64,000 nt of DNA from positions 1 through 64,000 of the forward strand of contig JAJDZV010000008.1 in the NCBI GenBank assembly GCA_022824465.1, in the 5' to 3' direction. A program made the translations under genes and the position numbers. The notes beneath the pieces are model-generated. The model saw only the letters and a list, made by a program, of their open reading frames with translations. It was not told the origin of the DNA and made no database searches. Below are positions 19,766 to 29,278 of the stretch, piece after piece. The DNA comes from Anaerolineae bacterium. GTDB lineage: Bacteria > Chloroflexota > Anaerolineae > Aggregatilineales > Phototrophicaceae. Positions within the stretch are counted from its first letter, which is position 1, and each line of letters starts with the position of its first letter.

Positions 19766-20968
19766 ATGACAGACGAGAAACAAGTGAGCAGCTCGTTCAC
19801 CAGCATGGCGGCGAGCGGCGGCGGAGCTGACGCGCCACAGATCGGCATCGGCATGTTGGGTTACGCCTTCATGGGCAAGGCGCATACCAACGCCTTCAAG
19901 AAAATCCCGTATATGATGTACCCGCCAGTGGCAATCCCGCGGTTGGTCGGCATCGCTGGGCGCAACGCCGACGCGGTTGCCGACGCTGCCGAGCGCTTTG
20001 GCTACGAAACAGCCTACACCGACTGGCGCGATATGCTCGCCAACGACGCCGTCGACGTCTTTGACAACGGCGGACCCAACGATGCCCACGCCGAGCCCTG
20101 CATCGCCGCGGCCGAGGCGGGCAAACACGTCTTCTGCGAGAAGCCTCTGGCGAGAACGGCGGAAGAAGCCAAATCCATGTTGGACGCGGTCGAAAGCGCC
20201 GACGTAAAACACATGGTCGCATTCAACTATCGCTTCGTCCCGGCTGTCCAGCAAGCGCGCAAGCTCATCGATAGCGGCAAGCTGGGGAAGATCTACCACT
20301 GGCGCGCGGTCTACCTGCAGGAGTGGGGTATGGATCGCACGGCGGAGACCAGTTGGCGCTTCCAAAAGGATATCGCCGGCAGCGGCGCGCTTGGCGATCT
20401 CGGCGCCCACATCATTGATTTGGCGCGCTTCCTGGTTGGCGAGCCCAAAGCCGTTTCCGGCTTGGCGCAAACCTGGATCACCGAGCGTCCTGATGGCGCC
20501 GGCGGCATGGTGCAGTCCGATGTCGACGATGGTTTCGTCGCCCTGTTGGACTTTGAGAACGGCGCTTTGGGCACGGTCGAGGCGACGCGCTTCGCGCAGG
20601 GCCGCAAGAACTTCAACTCCTTCGAGATCAACGCCGAGAACGGCTCGATCCATTTCAATCTCGAGCGCATGAACGAGCTAAACGTCTTTTGGAAGGGCGA
20701 AGAACCCGATACAACCCAGGGATTCCACAATGTGCTCGTCACCGAAGCCCATCATCCCTACTGGGAGAATTGGTGGCCCCACGGACATATCATCGGTTGG
20801 GAACACAGTTTCGTTCACGAATTCCACCACTTCTTCGATGCCATCGTCAATGATCGCGACGTAGCGCCCTATGGCGCGACTTTCGTCGACGGCTATCGCA
20901 ACGCTGTTATCTGCGACGCGATTCTTGCGTCGGCCGCTGCCCGCAAACACATGGACATCCGTTACTAG
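19766..20968 (+). CDS. Gfo/Idh/MocA family oxidoreductase
   Basis: 'IGIGMLGYAFMGKAHTNAF', 'AAEAGKHVFCEKPLA', 'GDLGAHIIDLARFLVGE'. Confidence 0.93.
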   Translation: MTDEKQVSSSFTSMAASGGGADAPQIGIGMLGYAFMGKAHTNAFKKIPYMMYPPVAIPRLVGIAGRNADAVADAAERFGYETAYTDWRDMLANDAVDVFDNGGPNDAHAEPCIAAAEAGKHVFCEKPLARTAEEAKSMLDAVESADVKHMVAFNYRFVPAVQQARKLIDSGKLGKIYHWRAVYLQEWGMDRTAETSWRFQKDIAGSGALGDLGAHIIDLARFLVGEPKAVSGLAQTWITERPDGAGGMVQSDVDDGFVALLDFENGALGTVEATRFAQGRKNFNSFEINAENGSIHFNLERMNELNVFWKGEEPDTTQGFHNVLVTEAHHPYWENWWPHGHIIGWEHSFVHEFHHFFDAIVNDRDVAPYGATFVDGYRNAVICDAILASAAARKHMDIRY

Positions 20969-21037
20969 GCGGATCCATTACCTAGTCAAAGGGGGGAGGT
21001 AGCTTTACTCGCCATTGTTTCGCGGGTTGTCGGTCGC

Positions 21038-23383
21038 TTAGTCTACATACAGTGTTCGGCCGTCGGTCCACACGTGCACCGTTCCCCGCTCGTCGGTGCG
21101 AAACAGGCGCAGCCCGTCCAGCTTTGCGAGCGTGTCTGGGTCGGGGTCTCCACGTCGATTGGCGATATCCGTTTGAAGCACGGCGACCTGGGGCTGAACC
21201 ATGTCAAGGAACTCGTCGTCAATTGAGCGCGCCGCGCCATGTTGTGGAACCTGCATCACAGACGCGACCGGTGAAACGCCGCGCGACAACATGCGCCGCT
21301 GTCCGGCGACGCTCAGGTCGGACGCGAGCAGGAAGGAGGCGTCGCCATACGAGACGCGCAGCACCAGGACGCCATCGCCTAGACGGTCGCTAGGCGCAGG
21401 CCTCTCCGGCGGATGCAGCGCCTCGATAAGCGCGCCGTCGCTGAACTCGATCGTATAGCCAGCCAACGCTTTGACGGCTTGCGCCCCCGAGTGCTTGAGG
21501 CGATTCTGTATCTCCGCGAATATTTCACTTTGGCTGGCCTGCCCGTGATAGAGCCAGGCGCCAATTTGATAGCGTTCCAGCAGGGCATTGAGCGCCGCGA
21601 TGTCCCATTCGTCCGGATGTGTGATGACAAGGAGCTCAATCTCTCGATCATGAAAGGGAATGCGGTCGCCAATGGCGGTGAGCAAACGCGAGCGGTAGCG
21701 TCCGCCGTCGATCAACACCTGCGCCCCGCCGGGCGTCTGCACGAGCGCGGCGTTGCTATGCCCGACATCGAGGAACCAGACGTGCAGCCGTCCGTCGGGC
21801 CGGCTCAATTTCATCGCCCAAATCAAGATCAGTGCCGCCAAGCCAAGCATGCTGACGGCGACGGTTATTTTGTTTCGGCGGACGATTGTCTCCAGTCGCA
21901 TCCAAATCGGTGGACGAGCAGCGTGGATCATGGCATATCCTAACAGCAGCAAGTAATAGAGTTCAATCAAACGTCCGTCAAAATCTACAGTGATTTCGGC
22001 GAAGTCTAGCGCGGCGAAGCCACGCACGAGAGCAATGGTCCAGGACAGGCAGGCGTGCTCCGCCCAAAAGACCAGCGTGCCTATGGCGGGCGCAAGAACG
22101 GAGATGGCAACCGATGCAAAACCGAGCAGAAGCACCGCCGATTGCAGCGGCACAATCAGCAAGTTTACCGGCAGCGACAACAGCGACAGGCGTCCGAAAT
22201 AGAGAATTATCAGCGGCAGCGTAGCAAGTTGCGCCGCGAAAGAGACAATCAGCGGCTCGTTGAGAAAGCTATGCGCCGGTCCCGCAAACTTGGGCGGAAG
22301 GACTTTCTCCAGCAGCGCCTCGAACTTTGTCGCGAGGGGCTCAACAAAGAGGCCCAGCCCGAGGACGGCGAAGAAGCTAAGCTGGAATCCCAGATCAAGC
22401 AGCACGTTAGGATCATGCAGTGATAGCAGCAGGGTGGCGAATGCGAGCGAGGTCGGCAGGAATGTCTTTCGTCGAAGCTGATTGCCAATTACGTAGAGGC
22501 TGCTCATTAATGCGGCGCGAAGGATTCCCGGGCTGGCGCCGACGAACAGCGAGTATAGCGCTATCACTGTGACGGCGCAGGCTGCAGCTATCAAGCTTCT
22601 CTCGCCAATGGCGCTGGAGAATACCCTCATTACGATCGCGCTGACGACAATCATGTTGAATCCGCTAATTGCAATTATGTGCGAAGCGCCGACGCGCTCG
22701 AAGGCCTCCTCCAAGTCTGGCGAGATTCCGCGTTCGTCGCCCAGCAGAATGCCCGTGAGCAATCCTGCTTGCGGCTCGGGCAGGGCACTTTCAATTAGCT
22801 TGCGAACAATCTTCTTGAGCTTCAGCATATCCGCAACCAGCGGGTTGCCGTGTCCGATGCTTTCCCGCTCCAGGCTCGCGTTCGGCATGATAGTAAATAC
22901 GCCTTGCCGGCCAAGATAATCGGCGTACGAAAACGTGTCGCCGGCGCCGGGCGGGTCGAAAGCGCCTGTCGCGCGGACGCGGTCGCCGTAAGCTATGTCC
23001 GCACGGCTGTGGCTCTCTACCAGGACGAGTCCGCTGGTTGTTTCGGTTCTGTTGTTGACAAAGACTGATTCCGCTTCAATTTGCAATTGGATACGGTCAT
23101 CGCGCTCGGCCGGCTCGGCCGCAATGATCCCGGTAATCGTTCCGGAGTAGCCGTTGAAAGCGGCAATTTCGCTGCTGTCGGCGACGAGCGACTGTCGCGC
23201 GGCGCCAGCGCAAACGATGAGCGCAAGCAGGCACAGTCGGCGCAGGCGTTTCCGCGGCATCGCCAGCGCAGCGACCCCGGCAATCGCCATAGCGGCTGCC
23301 AACGGCAGAAGGTCCGTAGCGGGGAGCGCGCGCGCCAGGCTGATCCCAAAAGCCCAAGCCACGGCAATGATTATCAGGCGCAT
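21038..23383 (-). CDS. comEC: ComEC/Rec2 family DNA internalization competence protein
   Basis: 'GLLTGILLGDERGISPDLEEAFERVGASHIIAISGFNMIVVSAIV' ComEC core and C-terminal metallo-beta-lactamase-like domain ('FLDVGHSNAALVQTPGGAQVLIDGG'). Confidence 0.92.
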   Translation of the reverse strand: MRLIIIAVAWAFGISLARALPATDLLPLAAAMAIAGVAALAMPRKRLRRLCLLALIVCAGAARQSLVADSSEIAAFNGYSGTITGIIAAEPAERDDRIQLQIEAESVFVNNRTETTSGLVLVESHSRADIAYGDRVRATGAFDPPGAGDTFSYADYLGRQGVFTIMPNASLERESIGHGNPLVADMLKLKKIVRKLIESALPEPQAGLLTGILLGDERGISPDLEEAFERVGASHIIAISGFNMIVVSAIVMRVFSSAIGERSLIAAACAVTVIALYSLFVGASPGILRAALMSSLYVIGNQLRRKTFLPTSLAFATLLLSLHDPNVLLDLGFQLSFFAVLGLGLFVEPLATKFEALLEKVLPPKFAGPAHSFLNEPLIVSFAAQLATLPLIILYFGRLSLLSLPVNLLIVPLQSAVLLLGFASVAISVLAPAIGTLVFWAEHACLSWTIALVRGFAALDFAEITVDFDGRLIELYYLLLLGYAMIHAARPPIWMRLETIVRRNKITVAVSMLGLAALILIWAMKLSRPDGRLHVWFLDVGHSNAALVQTPGGAQVLIDGGRYRSRLLTAIGDRIPFHDREIELLVITHPDEWDIAALNALLERYQIGAWLYHGQASQSEIFAEIQNRLKHSGAQAVKALAGYTIEFSDGALIEALHPPERPAPSDRLGDGVLVLRVSYGDASFLLASDLSVAGQRRMLSRGVSPVASVMQVPQHGAARSIDDEFLDMVQPQVAVLQTDIANRRGDPDPDTLAKLDGLRLFRTDERGTVHVWTDGRTLYVD

Positions 23384-23505
23384 CAGTCGGAGAATTGCGG
23401 CTACATGAAGGAGACTAGATTACGACCTATGTATGGCCGTGAGAAATGCAAACAGACATCGCTATAGTGATGTCTGTGGCCTGTATGGTGGAGGGCGAAA
23501 AAGAA

Positions 23506-24069
23506 CTAGATGCGGCTGCCCATGGGCGCTTGAGCCGGCCGGTCAAAGCTGATCGGGTCGCCAGCAGATTCGTTGACCGGCGCGTGCGCGGGTTCCATTT
23601 CCGGCTCGGCCGGCGCCGCGACTGGCTCCTCAACCTGCATCAACTGGATGCCGTTGCGGATTTCATCGAGCGTCATGGCGAAGCGCTGTTCAAGCTGGCT
23701 CAATTGCACCAAGACGTATTCGTCGGCTTCGCGCGTTATTTTCTGCGCTTCGATTTTCGCTTGCTCAATCACGAACTCCGCGCGGACCTTGGCTTGCTTG
23801 ACCATCTCCTGCTCATCAATCAGGTCTTCGCTGTGCTGACGCGCCTGCTGGACGATGCGCGCCGCTTCTTCGTTGGCTTCCGCCAGGACGCGGTCACGCA
23901 ATTGGATCGTGCGCGCCGCCTTTTCGATCTCTTCCGGAATCGATATCCTCATCTGGTCGATGATTTCAAGGGCGCGCTCTTCATCCACCATCGTGTACTT
24001 TGTGCCGAAGAGATGCCGTCCCTCGTCAACCAAATCTTCCAATCGATCCACCAAATGTTGAATATCCAT
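23506..24069 (-). CDS. Coiled-coil protein (DivIVA/ATPase-subunit-b-like), unknown function
   Basis: Predicted long coiled coil: 'EEIEKAARTIQLRDRVLAEANEEAARIVQQARQHSEDLIDEQEMVKQAKVRAEFVIEQAKIEAQKITREADEYVLVQLSQLEQRF'. Confidence 0.65.
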   Translation of the reverse strand: MDIQHLVDRLEDLVDEGRHLFGTKYTMVDEERALEIIDQMRISIPEEIEKAARTIQLRDRVLAEANEEAARIVQQARQHSEDLIDEQEMVKQAKVRAEFVIEQAKIEAQKITREADEYVLVQLSQLEQRFAMTLDEIRNGIQLMQVEEPVAAPAEPEMEPAHAPVNESAGDPISFDRPAQAPMGSRI

Positions 24070-24095
24070 CTATCTCCTCCCCAAGTGAGACCGTG

Positions 24096-24602
24096 TTATT
24101 CTTTACCTTGTTGCTTACTGAACTTGGCGCCCAAGGCCTCGGTTATTATCGGCGGCGTCATTGAACTGACGTCGCCGCCCAATTCGGCGATTTCGCGTAT
24201 CGTGCTTGAGCTGATATGCATATACTGCTCATCCGCCAAGATCATGATCGTTTCCAAGTCAGGCGCAAGTTTCTTGTTTGCCATGCCCATCCGAAACTCA
24301 AATTCGAAGTCGCCAAATACCCTCAAGCCGCGAATGATGACTTCCGCGCCGACGGATTGGGCGTATTGTACTGTGAGAACATTATATTTCGCCACTGATA
24401 TCGAAGGGTAATTCGCAAATATTTGCTCCGCCAATGAAACACGTTCGTCGACTTCAAAGAGCACGCGCTTTCTGTTCGGATTGCAGTAGATGGCGACAAC
24501 CAGCTTCTCAAACAGCCGGGAAGCGCGCACAGCCACATCAATGTGGCCGTAGTGAATCGGGTCGAGCGATGCTGGATACAGCGCAATTCCGCGTCCTGCC
24601 AT
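24096..24602 (-). CDS. coaD: Pantetheine-phosphate adenylyltransferase
   Basis: 'ALYPASLDPIHYGHIDVAVRAS', 'ISSSTIREIAELGGDVSSMTPPII'. Confidence 0.95.
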   Translation of the reverse strand: MAGRGIALYPASLDPIHYGHIDVAVRASRLFEKLVVAIYCNPNRKRVLFEVDERVSLAEQIFANYPSISVAKYNVLTVQYAQSVGAEVIIRGLRVFGDFEFEFRMGMANKKLAPDLETIMILADEQYMHISSSTIREIAELGGDVSSMTPPIITEALGAKFSKQQGKE

Positions 24603-24864
24603 CCGTTTTCTCCTGCGCTACCAGCGCATTGTAGTGGCAGTGGGATTTCCGCGCCAACCTATACGCTAGCAGATTTCCAATCCGGCTTTAGAAGCGGCGA
24701 TAGGCGGCTGGGCCAGGTCTACGCGCGTTTTTCAGGCGCCGGCGGGGGCGCGCCGACGATCGGCCGGCTACCTCGGAGGATTCGCGCTGGCCTAAACCAA
24801 AGTCGCGCCGGCCGTAGCAGGATACTCGTCCAAAGAGATCGAGGCGGTTGACGGCGACGCTGCT

Positions 24865-27549
24865 TCAACTGATATCGGCAGCCTCGGGGTAGCGCTGCCT
24901 GACGAACTCGGCGAGCAGTTGCTGTTCGTTCTGCTCCAATGCGGGATCTTCTTCATACAAGGTCAGCGCTTCTTTCTGTACGAGCGTCGCCAATTCGACA
25001 TGCGCGGGATCGAGCAGGTCAAGGGCGTCGTGCCCGCTTTGCCGCGTGCCCAGCAGTTCGCCGGTTCCGCGCAATTGCCAGTCGCGCTCGGCCAAGACGA
25101 AACCGTCATTGCTCTCTTCCATTGCCGAAAGGCGCCGCTCGGCGATAGTCAATTCGCCAACGCTGAGCGCGTCGCTTTGATAGGCGCGGATGCGGTCGAT
25201 GCTGATCTCCGCAGAGCTATCGGGAATGAGAAAACAATACGATTGCCGCTCGCCCCGTCCGACACGTCCGCGAAACTGATGCAGCTGCGCCAAGCCGAAG
25301 CGATTGGCGCCTTCAATCACGATCACGCTTGCATTGGGCACGTCAACGCCGACCTCAGCCACCGAGGTCGTCGCCATCACGTCATACTTGTGCGCGGCGA
25401 AGTCCGACATCAGCTCGTCTTTTTCGGACGCATTCATCTGTCCGTGCAATAGGCAGACGCGAAATCGGAAAAATACCTGCTTGAGTTCTTCGTAAGCGTC
25501 GACGGCGGCAGCGCTCGTGACAGCGTCAGATTTCTCGACCAGCGGGTGAATGTAGAATGCCTGCGATCCCTGTTCGAGTTGTTCGACAACAAATCCATTG
25601 AGGCGTTCGCGTGCTGCCGGATCGATCACCCAGGTCTTGACTGCTTTGCGACCGGTCGGTTTCTCGTCTATGATAGACTGATCAAGATCGGCGAAGCAGG
25701 TCAGCGCCAGGGTACGCGGGAAAGGCGTGGCCGACATCACCAGCAGGTGCGGATTCCCGCCTTTGCCACGCAAACGCGAGCGCTGTTCGACGCCAAAACG
25801 CTGCTGCTCATCAATCACCGCTACAGCCAGGTCGCGAAATTCCAAACCCGCCTGAATCAGAGCATGGGTGCCGACCACGATATCAAGGCCGCCATCCGCG
25901 ACTTCACGATAGATCGCCTCGCGTTCGGCCGTCTTTGTTGCGCTGGTCAGCAGCGCGATCCTCGGCGAATTGTCGCCACTGAGCCGCGCAATCGCTTCCT
26001 GGAGCGCGCGGAAATGCTGTTCCGCCAACACGCCGGTCGGCGCCATCAGAGTGGACTGCTTGCCATTGGCCCAGGCGATGGCGAGCGCGATCAAAGCCAC
26101 AGCGGTCTTTCCCGATCCAACATCGCCCTGGAGCAGCCGATTCATAGGCAGGGGACCGGCAAGATCAGCCGAGATATCGTCGATGGCGCGCTTCTGAGCA
26201 TCGGTCAGCTCGAAGGGAAAGACGTCTTGGATGAAGCGCTTGACGAAGTCGTCGTCTACAGTCAGACGCGGACCCGGATGCGCCTGCCAGGCGCGGCGCC
26301 GGCTCAGCAGCGCCAAGTGGAGCATGAGCAGGCGGTCAAATGCCAGACGCCGCTTGGCGTGACACAGGTGATCTGGACCAGCGGGGAAATGAGCCTGCTG
26401 AATTGCCCAGCCTAGATCGGCCAAGTCGTTGCGCTCCAGCAGCGCGAGCGGCAGGGGATCTGGAATGCGCGTTGCCCAGTCGCTGGTTAGAGCTTTCATC
26501 GTGCGGCGAAATAGGCGCGGGCGCAGTCCCTTGGTCATGCGATACACTGGCGCGATCCCAGCTTGGCGGAGGTTGTCCAAGTCCAGTTCTTCCCACTCCG
26601 GATTGGCCATTTGCGCCATGTCCCTGAAGAAGCGGACTTTTCCCCGAAGGAGCAATTGCATGCCCGCTCTCAGTTTTGCAGCCAGAAAGGGCTGGCTGAA
26701 GAAACGGACGGACATTGAGGCCGTGGTGTCCGACACTTTCACGATCAGGTCGTTTTTGCCCGGACGACCGGCAACCGTGCGGATTCGCTCCACCGTGGCA
26801 ATAACATTCGCGGTTTCGCCGGCCACCAGCTCGCTTATCGAAAGCAGCTTTGTGTAATCAACATAATCTCTCGGCGTCGAGTAGAGCAGGTCGCCGATGG
26901 TGCTTAATCCCAATTGCAGGAGAAGTTCGGCGTATTTTCTTCCGATGCCCTTAACGTCAGTGGTTGGCGCATTGAGTTCGTCGAGCAGGGCGAGCTGCTG
27001 GTCGAGACTTTGACCGGCGCGGGCATGTCGCGGAGGGCGATCAAGTGATGGCATCGGCGGGATATCCAAACGCTGTTGACTGGGGCCGCGCGTGAAGTCC
27101 TCGTCGTAGGATGCGCTGTCGTAGGCGTGAAAGCGCTCGTGGCCGCCTCTTCGCGGCTGCCGCCCGGATCGGCGGTCGACATGATCTCGTCGAGGGGGAC
27201 GGCTACGTCTTCGTGCTGGCGCATCAGCGCGTGACTCTGCCCGCGCCTCCAACTCAGCCAGGCGCTTTCGGTACATGGGCGGCGCCTTCTGCCGATCCAC
27301 CACGCGGTCCAAAAGGTAGTTGATGGTTTCAATGCGCGTTTCCTGAGCGGTAATCGCGTCGTATTCGGCAAGCGTATCGACGATCTCATCCACCAAAATC
27401 TGATGCCGGGGCCGACGCGCTTGCTCTCGCGCTTGCTCCTGCCAGGTGGCTGCGTAGCGGCTCAATCCACCGACCACCGCCGTGTTCTGCGCTCCCTGGT
27501 CTCTTTCTAGTTTCAGAATCTTGATCAGCGTTTCCAATGCTGATGGCAT
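24865..27549 (-). CDS. recG: ATP-dependent DNA helicase RecG
   Basis: 'LLQGDVGSGKTAVALIALA', 'RFGVEQRSRLRGKGGNPHLLVMSATPFPRTLALTCFADLDQSIIDEKPTGRK', 'QLHQFRGRVGRGERQSYC'. Confidence 0.96.
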   Translation of the reverse strand: MPSALETLIKILKLERDQGAQNTAVVGGLSRYAATWQEQAREQARRPRHQILVDEIVDTLAEYDAITAQETRIETINYLLDRVVDRQKAPPMYRKRLAELEARAESRADAPARRRSRPPRRDHVDRRSGRQPRRGGHERFHAYDSASYDEDFTRGPSQQRLDIPPMPSLDRPPRHARAGQSLDQQLALLDELNAPTTDVKGIGRKYAELLLQLGLSTIGDLLYSTPRDYVDYTKLLSISELVAGETANVIATVERIRTVAGRPGKNDLIVKVSDTTASMSVRFFSQPFLAAKLRAGMQLLLRGKVRFFRDMAQMANPEWEELDLDNLRQAGIAPVYRMTKGLRPRLFRRTMKALTSDWATRIPDPLPLALLERNDLADLGWAIQQAHFPAGPDHLCHAKRRLAFDRLLMLHLALLSRRRAWQAHPGPRLTVDDDFVKRFIQDVFPFELTDAQKRAIDDISADLAGPLPMNRLLQGDVGSGKTAVALIALAIAWANGKQSTLMAPTGVLAEQHFRALQEAIARLSGDNSPRIALLTSATKTAEREAIYREVADGGLDIVVGTHALIQAGLEFRDLAVAVIDEQQRFGVEQRSRLRGKGGNPHLLVMSATPFPRTLALTCFADLDQSIIDEKPTGRKAVKTWVIDPAARERLNGFVVEQLEQGSQAFYIHPLVEKSDAVTSAAAVDAYEELKQVFFRFRVCLLHGQMNASEKDELMSDFAAHKYDVMATTSVAEVGVDVPNASVIVIEGANRFGLAQLHQFRGRVGRGERQSYCFLIPDSSAEISIDRIRAYQSDALSVGELTIAERRLSAMEESNDGFVLAERDWQLRGTGELLGTRQSGHDALDLLDPAHVELATLVQKEALTLYEEDPALEQNEQQLLAEFVRQRYPEAADIS

Positions 27550-27552
27550 GGA

Positions 27553-28410
27553 CTATTGCCTCCATTGGCGGCTAAGCGTCGCCACGCCGATCGAACCGGG
27601 GCCGATGTGTGTGCCGATTGTCGGCGTCGTTTCGATGACCAGTGTATCAGATGGAGCGATATCCGCTATCGATTCCAGGAAGCTATCGGCGCCGTGGCGG
27701 TTGGCGACGTGCAGGACAGCCAGTCTATCAAGCGGCGCTTGTTCATGTGTTAGCTGCCGCAATCGTTCCTCCGCCCGTTTCCAGGTGCGCAGGCGACCGA
27801 TCGACTCGACTAGGCCTTCATGCGAGCGGATCACCGGCTTAATCTTTAACATGCCGCCTAGACTCGAGGCGAGCGCATTAACGCGTCCACTGCGGCGCAG
27901 AAACTCCATCGTGTCGACAATTGCATAAACTCTTATACTCCGGCGCGCGCGTTCAATGTCAGCCAGAATGGACTGGCGTCCCGCGCCCTGCAAAGCTGCT
28001 TCGGCCGCAGCCCACACTTGTAGGCCGATGCCAAACGACACTTGACGACTGTCGACGAGCGTGATGCGATCCGGCGCGACTTCTTCGGCGCCGAGGCGCA
28101 TTGCGTTCAAGGTTCCGCTGAGGTTTTCGGCTACGTGTATAGAGATGATTTCGTCCGCGCCGTCAGCCAAGATCTCGTGGAAGAATGCGGCGGCGTCGCC
28201 GGGAGACGGGGCGGCTGTCGTCGGAAAACTGTCCATCGCGGGCAATTCGCGGTAGAAGCGCGCCCGGTCCAGTTGCGCGCCATCGTCGGCGATGCTGTCT
28301 CCGCCAATATTCACGTACGTTGGGATTATGTGGACGCCCAGCGAGCGCGCCAGTTCAACCGGCAAATCGCAGACGCTGTCGGCGGCGATCCGCAGGGCGC
28401 TAGAAGTCAT
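27553..28410 (-). CDS. DegV family fatty-acid-binding protein (FakB-like)
   Basis: 'IAADSVCDLPVELARSLGVHIIPTYVNIGG', 'FPTTAAPSPGD', 'LSGTLNAMRLGAEE'. Confidence 0.9.
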   Translation of the reverse strand: MTSSALRIAADSVCDLPVELARSLGVHIIPTYVNIGGDSIADDGAQLDRARFYRELPAMDSFPTTAAPSPGDAAAFFHEILADGADEIISIHVAENLSGTLNAMRLGAEEVAPDRITLVDSRQVSFGIGLQVWAAAEAALQGAGRQSILADIERARRSIRVYAIVDTMEFLRRSGRVNALASSLGGMLKIKPVIRSHEGLVESIGRLRTWKRAEERLRQLTHEQAPLDRLAVLHVANRHGADSFLESIADIAPSDTLVIETTPTIGTHIGPGSIGVATLSRQWRQ

Positions 28411-29278
28411 CGTCGTATACTTCGCTCTCTTTTTCGAGGACAGCGACGCCGGTCGCCTGGGTTCCCAGATAGGACGCCATCGTAGCGCTGTACATGGTAA
28501 AGGGAAAGTGCTGACCCGGGAATTCCAGCGCCAGGCGATCTTGCATAATCCGCGTCTCTTCGCTGATGTGTTTCGCGTCCTGCAAAATCACGGCGTCCTC
28601 GAGTTCTGTAAACTCCACCAGGAATTCGACCAACCGTTCAATAACCTCGCTGCGCCCGAGCACCTTTTCAATGACAATGACTTGCCCGTCTTCCAGGCTG
28701 ACGAACGGCATGATGCCCAATTGATGGCTCAAGATCGCATGCGACGGTTTCATAAAACCGTTCGCGCGCAGGAAGTTTACGTTCTCGATACAGTAAACGG
28801 AGTAGATCCGGTTGACGGCTTGTCGCACAGTCTGGATGACTTCTTCGGCGGTCTCTTGTTCCTGGGCAGCGCGCGCGGCGACGCGAATTAGCATGCCCTG
28901 TCCGGCGCACAGACTCTGCGAGTCTACGACGGCAATCTCGCAGTTGCCGTTCACTTGCTGCGCTGCCAGGCGGCCATTGCGCCAACTCTCGGATAGTTCA
29001 CGCGAGGGATGTACCGAGATGACGGCATCGCAAAAGTGCGACAGGCGGGTGAACAACTCTGCGTAGTCGCTCTCCGATGGCGGTATGACTTTGGGCGGCG
29101 CTTCAAGCTCCGACATCAACTGGAAAGCCTCCTCCGTATTGATGTCAATATCTTCCTGGTAACGCTTCCCGGCGAATTCAATCGTGTTGGGAATTATGGT
29201 CACGGGCAGGCGCCGCACCAGTCGCGGGTTTGAGAAGCGCGCTCCACTGTCGGTTACAATGTGAATCTTCGGCATCAT
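28400..29278 (-). CDS. DegV family protein (second FakB-like)
   Basis: 'IHIVTDSGARFSNPRLVRRLPVTIIPNTIEFAGKRYQED', 'PPKVIPPSESDYAELF', 'SLCAGQGMLIRVAAR'. Confidence 0.88.
   Translation of the reverse strand: MMPKIHIVTDSGARFSNPRLVRRLPVTIIPNTIEFAGKRYQEDIDINTEEAFQLMSELEAPPKVIPPSESDYAELFTRLSHFCDAVISVHPSRELSESWRNGRLAAQQVNGNCEIAVVDSQSLCAGQGMLIRVAARAAQEQETAEEVIQTVRQAVNRIYSVYCIENVNFLRANGFMKPSHAILSHQLGIMPFVSLEDGQVIVIEKVLGRSEVIERLVEFLVEFTELEDAVILQDAKHISEETRIMQDRLALEFPGQHFPFTMYSATMASYLGTQATGVAVLEKESEVYDDDF

Noticed and set aside
19739-20653. 304 aa minus-strand ORF
   Set aside because: Antisense to the clear Gfo/Idh/MocA gene; no family features.
20965-20990. ACTAGG...CCTAGT inverted repeat after the Gfo/Idh gene as a terminator
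   Set aside because: Only a 6-bp stem with an 11-nt loop and no U-tract; insufficient to call.
23446-24411. 321 aa plus-strand ORF
   Set aside because: Antisense to the coiled-coil protein and coaD genes; no recognisable domain.
25546-26415. 289 aa plus-strand ORF
   Set aside because: Antisense to recG with no domain evidence; a GC-rich codon-bias artefact.
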